NCBI GenBank assembly: GCA_041389725.1
Contig: JAWKRG010000009.1
Location: forward strand, 186,001 to 250,000
Direction of reading: 5' to 3'
DNA from: Polyangiaceae bacterium
Lineage (GTDB): Bacteria; Myxococcota_A; Polyangia; Polyangiales; Polyangiaceae
DNA: 64,000 nt
The notes under the pieces are model-generated. The model ran no database searches and had not been told where the DNA came from. It saw only the letters and a program-made list of their open reading frames with translations. Below, piece after piece: positions 9,131 to 15,860 of the stretch (the first letter of the stretch is position 1; every line of letters starts with the position of its first letter). A program made the translations under genes and the position numbers.

Positions 9131-9874
9131 GTGAGTATCGAACCGGCCTTGCTCGCCTTCGGCCTGGTCGTGGGGGCTGCGTATGCGGTCCAGACGATGA
9201 TCGGCTTTGGCAGCATGATCTTGTGCGTCACCTTCGGCGCACTGCTGCTGCCGTTGCCACAAGTTTTGTCCCTGGCCGTGCCGATCTCTTTGGTGCAAAC
9301 CGGCTACGTGGTGGTGCGCCACTTTGGTGGCGTGAAGCTGCGGTTGCTGCTGACGGAAGTGCTGCCCTTGATGATCGCCGGCGGGGCGTTGAGTCTTTGG
9401 CTGCTCGGGGATTTGCGTGCGCCGTGGCTGAAGCAAGCCTTTGGCGCCCTGGTGTTGATGCTTTCCCTGCGTGAGCTGTGGGGCCGACTGCGTGCTTCGG
9501 GGACGCACGAACCAACCGTGCCCCGTTGGGCGCGCCTAGTGGCCATGTTCGGCGCAGGAATCGTGCATGGCCTATTTGCGACCGGCGGTCCGCTGCTGGT
9601 GTACGCGCTGGGCAAAGAAAAGCTGACCAAGGGCGAGTTTCGCAGCACGGTCACGGCGGTATGGCTCGTGCTGAACTTCGCCTTGGTGGTCGTCTATCTT
9701 CGCTCGGGACGTCTCGACGCCAGCGCTGGATTCGCCTCCGCCAGCCTGTTGCCTGCGGTGGCTGCGGGGATCTGGGCGGGGGAGGTGCTGCACCACAAAG
9801 TGGACGAGCAGCGTTTCCGACTGTTCCTGTTCGCCGTGCTCACGGCGGCGGCACTCGCGCTGATATTGCGCTAG
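9131..9874 (+). CDS. TauE/SafE (TSUP) family anion exporter
   Basis: 247 residues, GTG start 9 bp after the ychF stop. About eight hydrophobic segments are arranged as two repeats, and MIGFGSMIL and TGGPLLVYAL are the repeated TSUP-type signatures. Members move sulfite, sulfoacetate or other small anions across the inner membrane. The substrate cannot be predicted. Cotranscription with ychF is possible from the short spacing but is not a known functional link. Confidence 0.85.
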   Translation: MSIEPALLAFGLVVGAAYAVQTMIGFGSMILCVTFGALLLPLPQVLSLAVPISLVQTGYVVVRHFGGVKLRLLLTEVLPLMIAGGALSLWLLGDLRAPWLKQAFGALVLMLSLRELWGRLRASGTHEPTVPRWARLVAMFGAGIVHGLFATGGPLLVYALGKEKLTKGEFRSTVTAVWLVLNFALVVVYLRSGRLDASAGFASASLLPAVAAGIWAGEVLHHKVDEQRFRLFLFAVLTAAALALILR

Positions 9875-9888
9875 GGCGCTCGAACCCT

Positions 9889-10350
9889 TCAGCGCATCCA
9901 ATTGCGGAGCGTGTGGACGTCCACCGGTCCGCCGAAGTAGCCGAGGAAGCGAGCGATCCACAGGCCGAAGAGCGCGACGAACAATCCGATGGCCAAGATG
10001 CTCACCGCCAGGTTCGCCCGCGGGCCGAGGGGCTTGTCCCCGCCGCCGCGCACGTAGGACCAGCCGAGGGTTCCCAGCACGGTGATGTAGACCGGCGCAA
10101 CGACGAAAACCAAGGGGTGCAGCTGGAGCGCACCGTGGAAGTCCCCGTGAGCGGCGGCCATGGTTGCTCGCGTGAGACCGCAACCGGGACACGGAATGCC
10201 GAACAGTCCCGCGGTGGGACAGAGAGGGAAATCGACGCTGACCGCAATGACGACGGGCAAGGTCAAGAGTCCGAGCACCAACGCGCGGCGCAGGCGTCCG
10301 CTTGCGGGCGGGTTCGCTGCGCCAACCTCGGGCTCTGCAGTCTGCGTCAT
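9889..10350 (-). CDS. DUF2752 membrane protein
   Basis: 153 residues from MTQTAEPE. It contains the hallmark IPCPGCGLTRA (CPxCGxTR) of DUF2752 after a first membrane helix, then HPLVFVVAPVYITVLG and a last helix near the C-terminus. Function is unknown; the family is widespread in bacteria. The track-like extension to 10395 is not needed. It is convergent with the TauE/SafE gene, 14 bp apart. Confidence 0.85.
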   Translation of the reverse strand: MTQTAEPEVGAANPPASGRLRRALVLGLLTLPVVIAVSVDFPLCPTAGLFGIPCPGCGLTRATMAAAHGDFHGALQLHPLVFVVAPVYITVLGTLGWSYVRGGGDKPLGPRANLAVSILAIGLFVALFGLWIARFLGYFGGPVDVHTLRNWMR

Positions 10351-10441
10351 GGCGGCGCAAAGGTAGGGCCGATCCCACGACTTCGCAAAGGCCACGGGGT
10401 GGCCCCTACCTGGGCGGCCGGTTTTTCGCTAGTCTTGTGGG

Positions 10442-11710
10442 ATGCGACCCTCTCGTCTTGCTCTCGGTGGTTTGCTTCTTGGGCTAGTTTCGCTGAGCGC
10501 AACCGCGCACGCCGCGGACTGCACTCCGCCTCGCATCCTGCTCGTGGTCGACACGTCCACCTCGATGCTCGGCGACATTCCCGACGGGGCGGCGACCACC
10601 ACGAAGTGGGCTGCCGCGCAGGCGGCAGTCAAAGAGGTGTTCAAGGCCTACGGCGACGCTGCGCAGTACGGCTTGATGGTGTTCCCAGGCAAAGCCGGAC
10701 AGTGCACCACGGGCGAAGTGCTCGTGGATCCGGCGAGCGGTAACGCGGCGAGCATCGAGCAGACGCTGCAGAACCTGGTCATCCCTGCAAACAACCAAAC
10801 CCCCGCGGGGCAGACGCTGATGGCGGCGTCTCAGTACGCGAAGATCACCGACCCTTCCTACGCGAACTACGTCATCTTCGTCACCGACGGATACCAGTAC
10901 TGCAGTATCAACGGCGGGACGGCGTGCGCGACCGCAGCTGACTGCACGCTGATGGGTGAGACGACGTGTCCGACCTGTCTGCCCAGCCAGCCGGACGGCT
11001 GCTACTGCGTTCAAGACTGGTCCGTGCTCGGCGCGACTGCTCTCAACAACGCGGGCGTCAAAACCTTCGTCGTTGGTTTTGGTGAGGCCGTGAACTTCCA
11101 GGCGCTGAACCAGACCGCTCAGGCAGGTGGAACGGCTTTGGCGGGCTGCAACCCGAACGCCACCGTCGCTAGCTGCTACTACCAAGCGCAAAACCCGACG
11201 GATTTGAAGACCGCGCTCGGCACGATCGTCACGCAGGTGGTCACCTCGCAGTGCACCGGCGACTGCGGCATCTCGGGCTCCCAGACCTGCACCGTGAATG
11301 GCTGGTCGCCGTGCGATGCGCCCGCTACGACGAGTTGTACGTCGACGTGCAACACCCCCGGCACGCAACAGTGCGTGTCCGGCACCCTGAGCGCGTGCTC
11401 GAGCGAGGTCGGCTGCAATAGCGGCGGCGCGTCGGGCAGTGGCGGAGGCGGTGGCCAGGGCAACAGCGGTGGCCAGGGCAACGCGGGCGGCCAGGGCAAC
11501 GTAGGCAACACGGGCGGTCAAGGCGCGACGGCTGCCAGCGGCGGCGCGGCCGCGTCAGGGGGCGGCGCGGCGGTGGGCTCGGGAGCACAGGATTCCGGAG
11601 ACGACGGCAGCTGTGGTTGCCGCACTCCGTCTCGCGCGCCGCTTCGTTCGTCAGGGCTTCTGCTGGGCCTGCTCGGACTGGCTTGGGCTCTGCGGCGGCG
11701 CCGCGCGTAG
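10442..11710 (+). CDS. Secreted von Willebrand factor A protein with MYXO-CTERM-like tail
   Basis: 422 residues. A signal peptide (LGGLLLGLVSLSATAHA) is followed by a VWA domain with the MIDAS motif DTSTSM near residue 36. A Cys-rich segment comes next, then a Gly/Gln/Asn linker with repeated GGQGN units. The end has CGCRTPSR, a hydrophobic helix (GLLLGLLGLAWAL) and RRRRA. This end matches the MYXO-CTERM sorting layout (Cys, helix, Arg cluster), which in myxobacteria directs proteins to the cell surface. The ligand is unknown. A hairpin terminator lies about 50 bp downstream. Confidence 0.88.
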   Translation: MRPSRLALGGLLLGLVSLSATAHAADCTPPRILLVVDTSTSMLGDIPDGAATTTKWAAAQAAVKEVFKAYGDAAQYGLMVFPGKAGQCTTGEVLVDPASGNAASIEQTLQNLVIPANNQTPAGQTLMAASQYAKITDPSYANYVIFVTDGYQYCSINGGTACATAADCTLMGETTCPTCLPSQPDGCYCVQDWSVLGATALNNAGVKTFVVGFGEAVNFQALNQTAQAGGTALAGCNPNATVASCYYQAQNPTDLKTALGTIVTQVVTSQCTGDCGISGSQTCTVNGWSPCDAPATTSCTSTCNTPGTQQCVSGTLSACSSEVGCNSGGASGSGGGGGQGNSGGQGNAGGQGNVGNTGGQGATAASGGAAASGGGAAVGSGAQDSGDDGSCGCRTPSRAPLRSSGLLLGLLGLAWALRRRRA

Positions 11711-11755
11711 CGTCTGGGGCTGTGGCACCCACCGAGGCCGCGTCTCACCACAAAA

Positions 11756-11793
11756 CGAAAAACGCGCTGCCCGTGACAGGCAGCGCGTTTCTC
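11756..11793. terminator. Bidirectional intrinsic terminator
   Basis: A perfect 12-bp stem pairs AAACGCGCTGCC (11760-11771) with GGCAGCGCGTTT (11779-11790) around a 7-nt loop. A-rich sequence precedes it and T-rich sequence follows. It lies between the convergent VWA gene and zinc-ribbon gene and can end both transcripts. Confidence 0.9.
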
Positions 11794-11806
11794 CTGCTCG
11801 TGTTGG

Positions 11807-12853
11807 CTAGTACTGACCGGGCGCGCCGCCGCCACCTGCCGCCTGCCAAATCTCGTTGAGATCGTTGGTCAGGAAGAAGGGCCACAGCAGCAAGTACATG
11901 ATCGGGTGAGGTACGCTGGGATTGGGGATCCCCGCCATGTGCTTCGCGTCCAGTACCTTCTCTGGCAACGACCAGAGTTGCAGCAGGTTGAGCACTGGAA
12001 TGAAGAACATGATGGGGTTTAGGTCGTCCTTCTGACGGAAGGCCTTCAGCTCGCCCACCTGCGTGAAGATCAAGTACAACAGGTAAACGAAGCAGATCAT
12101 CCCGATCACGAGGTTCATGATCGCGTTGCGCGTCTGTCCGATCGGACCGTGAGCACCACCGCCGCCGCCGCCCATGGGTGCCATCGGGGCTCCGCCGGGA
12201 ATCGGTCCCCCCATCATTTGACCCGGAGCGCCAACCGGGGCGATCGCCATCCCTGGCGGCGGGCCGCCCATTGGACCACCAGGCGGGGGACCCCCGTAAC
12301 CACCGGGAGCCGGACCGCCAGGAGGCGGACCTCCGAAGTCTCCAGGGGGCGGGCCGCCCATGGGCCCACCAGGCGGAGGACCGCCCATAGGACCACCGGG
12401 TGGCGGACCACCGAAGTCGCCAGGAGGGGGACCACCGAAGTCACCAGGGGGCGGACCGCCCATTGGACCTGGCGGAGGACCGCCCATTGGCGGACCTGCA
12501 GGAGGTCCTCCGGGGAATCCAGGGCCAGCCGCTACCGTTCCGCCTAGCGGATCAGCGGGACCGCCCGGTATCGCAGCCGGGGGCGCGGGGGGCGGCGCGG
12601 GTGCCGGACCCGGAGGCGCAGGTGCTGCACCGGGAGACGGAGGCGCGACGCCCAGCATCGTTCCCTTCAGCGACGGCTTGGGCGCTGCCGGTGGAGCCGA
12701 CGCCGGCCGGGGCGGAGCCGCCGGGGGCGCGTTCACCATCAACATGGTGCCCTTGAACTTCGGTGCCGCAGCACCCTTCAAGTTGAACCCACACTTCGTG
12801 CAGGTTGTCGCCGTTTCCTCGTTTTGAGTGCCACAGTTGGGGCAAAACACCAT
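11807..12853 (-). CDS. Zinc-ribbon, Gly/Pro-rich membrane protein
   Basis: 348 residues in three parts. An N-terminal zinc ribbon carries CPNCG and CTKCG (residues 4-22). A low-complexity linker of about 200 residues is built from GGPPPG/GGPMGGPPPG units. The C-terminal part has two to three hydrophobic helices (NLVIGMICFVYLLYLIF; NPIMFFIPVLNLLQLW; PIMYLLLWPFFL). Two short KGTML motifs flank the first linker half. Function is unknown; the layout suggests a cytoplasmic sensor or scaffold tethered to the membrane. The repetitive DNA (12230-12530) also produces long spurious frames on the other strand. Confidence 0.8.
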   Translation of the reverse strand: MVFCPNCGTQNEETATTCTKCGFNLKGAAAPKFKGTMLMVNAPPAAPPRPASAPPAAPKPSLKGTMLGVAPPSPGAAPAPPGPAPAPPPAPPAAIPGGPADPLGGTVAAGPGFPGGPPAGPPMGGPPPGPMGGPPPGDFGGPPPGDFGGPPPGGPMGGPPPGGPMGGPPPGDFGGPPPGGPAPGGYGGPPPGGPMGGPPPGMAIAPVGAPGQMMGGPIPGGAPMAPMGGGGGGAHGPIGQTRNAIMNLVIGMICFVYLLYLIFTQVGELKAFRQKDDLNPIMFFIPVLNLLQLWSLPEKVLDAKHMAGIPNPSVPHPIMYLLLWPFFLTNDLNEIWQAAGGGGAPGQY

Positions 12854-12972
12854 TCACCTCCCGGTCCTCGCCAATGCTCCCGGCGAGCGGCCGCAGCCTA
12901 CACGCGCTTCACTGGATTTCTCAAGTGATTCGAGGCCACTGGGGGCGCAATTCTGTGCCGGCGTGAGCGGTC

Positions 12973-13002
12973 TTGACACCCCAAACCCGCGCTCACTACG
13001 GT
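12973..13002 (+). promoter_or_regulatory. Sigma-70-type promoter of the nuo operon
   Basis: TTGACA (12973-12978), an 18-bp spacer and TACGGT (12997-13002) lie about 80 bp upstream of nuoE. The -35 is a perfect consensus and the -10 matches at four of six positions, including the key first T, A and last T. It is the only good promoter-like pair in the 228-bp gap. Confidence 0.55.
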
Positions 13003-13081
13003 GCGCTCGCCCTAGGAGTGGGCAACCGGCTGACACGCGGCGGCTGCCCTGGCGCGCAACCGCCCAACGGAATGGAAAAAG

Positions 13082-13564
13082 ATGGCGTTCACCCTCTCTG
13101 CGGAGCAGGAGCGACAGGTCGAGGAGATCCTGTCGCGCTACCCCAACAAGCAAGCTGCGTGCATCCCGCTGTTGCACTTCTGCCAGGATGCCAATGACCA
13201 CTGGGTGAGCCCCGAGGTCGTGACCTTCGTGGCGGATCGACTCGGGCTTTCGACTGCGCACGTTCAAGGGGTCGTCACCTTCTATACCCTCTTCAACCGA
13301 GAGCGGCCTGGCGCACACCAGGTTTGGGTTTGCCGGACGCTGTCCTGCGCACTGCGTGGCAGCGACAAGATTCTCGGTCACTGTAAGAAGCGCCTGAAGG
13401 TCAAGGAGGGCGGCACGACCAAGGACGGCAAGGTCACCTTGCGAACGGCGGAGTGTCTCGCGTCCTGCGGTACGGCCCCGATGATGCAGGTGGACAAGAC
13501 CTTCTACGAGAACCTGAGCATCGAGGACGTGGACCGAATTCTCGACCAGCTGTTGGCGGACTGA
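13082..13564 (+). CDS. nuoE: NADH-quinone oxidoreductase subunit E
   Basis: 160 residues, typical for the 24-kDa subunit with a thioredoxin-like [2Fe-2S] domain. The four cluster cysteines are C84 and C89 (VCRTLSC) and C125 and C129 (ECLASC). NuoE, together with NuoF and NuoG, makes the NADH-oxidising arm of complex I. It opens the nuoEFJKLMN run; nuoF starts 11 bp after its stop. Confidence 0.96.
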   Translation: MAFTLSAEQERQVEEILSRYPNKQAACIPLLHFCQDANDHWVSPEVVTFVADRLGLSTAHVQGVVTFYTLFNRERPGAHQVWVCRTLSCALRGSDKILGHCKKRLKVKEGGTTKDGKVTLRTAECLASCGTAPMMQVDKTFYENLSIEDVDRILDQLLAD

Positions 13565-13575
13565 GCGCACGAACC

Positions 13576-14922
13576 ATGCTGAAGCAAACCTCTTATCTAT
13601 CGCACCTCTACGACAACCCCGAAGGTCACACCCTCGCCGCCTACGAGAAAGCCGGCGGCTACCAGAGCGCGCGCAAGGCCCTCGGCATGGAGCGGGACGC
13701 CCTGGTCGAAGAGGTGAAAAAAGCTCACATTCGCGGCCGCGGTGGGGCCGGGTTCGACTGCGGCACGAAGTGGAGCTTCATGCCGAAAGAGAGCAACAAA
13801 CCCTGCTACCTGGTGGTCAACGCGGATGAGGGCGAGCCGGGGACCTTCAAGGATCGCACCATCATGGAGCGCAACCCCCATGCCCTGATCGAGGGTTGCA
13901 TCATCGGTTGCCGCGGCGTGGGAGCGCACGCCGTCTACATCTACGTCCGCGATGAGTTGCATCTGTCCAAGGAGCGACTCTGGAACGCCATCCGTGAGGC
14001 ACGCGAAAAGGGCTACCTCGGCCAAAAGCCCTTCGGACGTGACTATGCCGTCGATGTGTACGTGCACACCGGCGCGGGCGCCTACATATGTGGCGAGGAA
14101 ACGGCATTGCTCAACTCCTTGGAGGGCAAGCGCGGAGAGCCGCGCCTCAAGCCGCCGTTCCCGGCGCAGTTCGGCGCGTTTGGTTGTCCGACGACGGTCA
14201 ACAACGTCGAGACCGTCGCCATCACCCCCACGGTGCTGCAGATGGGGGGCGATGCCTTCAGTCGGCTCTCCACCCTGCACGACTTCAACGACGGGGGGGC
14301 GCGGCTCTTCGGCGTGAGTGGCCACGTCAACAAGCCTGGCATCTACGAATGCGCGGTTGGGCTCACGCTCCGCGAGCTGATCTACGACCTGGGTGGCGGC
14401 ATCTTGGACGGTGCAGAGCTCATGGCCGTGATTCCTGGGGGCTCCAGTTGCCCCGTGCATCTGCCCACGGAAGTCGTCGACGTGCCGGGGGATCCGCGCT
14501 TCGAGCCATACAACGGCAAGAGCATTCTCGACCTGCCCATGGGGGTCGATACGCTGCGCAATGCTGGCGGCATGTTGGGAACCTGCTGCGCCATCGTGCT
14601 CTCGGACAAGGCCGACCCGGTGCTCGCCTTCCACAATCTGATGCGCTTCTACCGCCACGAGTCCTGCGGACAGTGCACGCCGTGCCGCGAAGGGTGCGGC
14701 TGGATCGAGCGCATCACGAACAAGCTTGTGGAGGGCACGGCGACCCTGGAGGAGCTCGATCGCATCACGGAGATCGCCTCCAACATCACGGGCAACACCA
14801 TCTGTGCTTTCGGGGATGGCGCGGCCCAGCCGGCGCTGTCCTTCGTGCGCAAGTTCCGCAAGCAGTTCGAGGACTACATCTTGACCGGTGGCAAGGGGCA
14901 GACGAAGAGGCTAGTGGCATGA
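13576..14922 (+). CDS. nuoF: NADH-quinone oxidoreductase subunit F
   Basis: 448 residues from the ATG at 13576. NADH/FMN site sequences are RGRGGAGF and NADEGEPGTFKDR. The [4Fe-4S] N3 ligands are in ESCGQCTPCREG with the fourth Cys in TICAFGDG. This is the subunit that oxidises NADH and carries FMN. It overlaps nuoJ by 4 bp (ATGA), so the NADH module is directly coupled to membrane-arm genes with no nuoG, nuoH or nuoI in between. Confidence 0.97.
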   Translation: MLKQTSYLSHLYDNPEGHTLAAYEKAGGYQSARKALGMERDALVEEVKKAHIRGRGGAGFDCGTKWSFMPKESNKPCYLVVNADEGEPGTFKDRTIMERNPHALIEGCIIGCRGVGAHAVYIYVRDELHLSKERLWNAIREAREKGYLGQKPFGRDYAVDVYVHTGAGAYICGEETALLNSLEGKRGEPRLKPPFPAQFGAFGCPTTVNNVETVAITPTVLQMGGDAFSRLSTLHDFNDGGARLFGVSGHVNKPGIYECAVGLTLRELIYDLGGGILDGAELMAVIPGGSSCPVHLPTEVVDVPGDPRFEPYNGKSILDLPMGVDTLRNAGGMLGTCCAIVLSDKADPVLAFHNLMRFYRHESCGQCTPCREGCGWIERITNKLVEGTATLEELDRITEIASNITGNTICAFGDGAAQPALSFVRKFRKQFEDYILTGGKGQTKRLVA

Positions 14923-15536
14923 CGGCTGGAAGCATCCTGTTTCTAGTGAGTGCCGTGCTGTGCGTCGTGGGCGCACTGGCCACGGTGTTGGCGCGGAATC
15001 CGATTCGTGGCGCCATGGGGCTGCTCACGACCATCGTGGGCATCGCGCTCTTGTTTCTGAAGCTGGCTGCGCAGTTCTTGGCGGCCATCCAGCTCATCGT
15101 CTACGCAGGCGCGGTCGTCGTGCTCTTCGTGTTCGTGATCATGCTGCTGGGCCCTGACGCCGGTAGCAAGCCCGACGCCGCCGGCAAGGCCCGGGTGTCG
15201 CGCTGGGTGGCGGCCATCGGCATGGCCGCCCTGAGCATCACGGCGTTGGTGCTACTCGGCAAAGGCAAGACCACGCTCACGCCGCTGCCGGCTCCTACGG
15301 CCGACCACGGCAGCACCGAGGCGGTCGGTGGCCTGCTGTTCAATCAGGCGATCGTCCCCTTCGAGCTCGCGACAGCCCTGCTGATCGTGGCCGTGATTGG
15401 TGCGATCGCCGTGGCGCGGACCAAACCCTATCGGCGCAAGCCGCGAGCCGAGGGGCATGAAGGTCGACGCCTGTTCGGTGGTCCTCTTCATCCCCGAGAC
15501 GCTGAACGTCCTTTGCTCAAGGAGCCTGCGGAATGA
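14919..15536 (+). CDS. nuoJ: NADH-quinone oxidoreductase subunit J
   Basis: 205 residues with five predicted membrane helices. The NuoJ core NPIRGAMGLL, QLIVYAGAVVVLFVFVIML is present, including the pi-bulge Tyr-Ala-Gly-Ala region of TM3. The C-terminal tail is charged and Arg-rich. It is a proton-pumping membrane-arm subunit. ATGA overlaps exist at both ends (with nuoF and nuoK). Confidence 0.95.
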   Translation: MTAGSILFLVSAVLCVVGALATVLARNPIRGAMGLLTTIVGIALLFLKLAAQFLAAIQLIVYAGAVVVLFVFVIMLLGPDAGSKPDAAGKARVSRWVAAIGMAALSITALVLLGKGKTTLTPLPAPTADHGSTEAVGGLLFNQAIVPFELATALLIVAVIGAIAVARTKPYRRKPRAEGHEGRRLFGGPLHPRDAERPLLKEPAE

Positions 15537-15850
15537 ACGGCCTGGGTAACTTCTTGGAGCACTACGTGCTCCTGTCCTCGGTGCTCTTCACCATTGGAGC
15601 GGTGGGTTTCGTCGCCCGACGGAACGCTCTGGTCCAGCTGATGAGCATCGAGCTGATGCTCAACGCGGTGAACCTGCTGCTCGTTGCGCAGAACCGCATC
15701 CACGGTGGGGTGATGACCGGTCAGGTCTTCGCCTTCTTCATCATTGCCGTCGCCGCAGCTGAAGCTGCGGTGGGCCTGGCCATCTTGCTTTCCTTCTACC
15801 GCCTCAAGGCTTCCGTCCACAGCGACGAAGCGGACGCGCTCAAGCACTGA
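15533..15850 (+). CDS. nuoK: NADH-quinone oxidoreductase subunit K
   Basis: 105 residues, standard NuoK size, with three helices. Conserved buried glutamates are visible in SIELMLNAVNL (TM2) and in AAAEAAVGLAI (TM3). It belongs to the membrane arm and has the antiporter MrpC-like fold. The start codon overlaps the nuoJ stop by 4 bp. Confidence 0.96.
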   Translation: MNGLGNFLEHYVLLSSVLFTIGAVGFVARRNALVQLMSIELMLNAVNLLLVAQNRIHGGVMTGQVFAFFIIAVAAAEAAVGLAILLSFYRLKASVHSDEADALKH

Positions 15851-15860
15851 GGACAAATTC

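Noticed and set aside
12149..12827. Gly/Pro- and Thr/Arg-rich frames on the plus strand over the zinc-ribbon gene
   Set aside because: They arise from the repetitive GGPPPG coding sequence on the minus strand; no start signals or domains.
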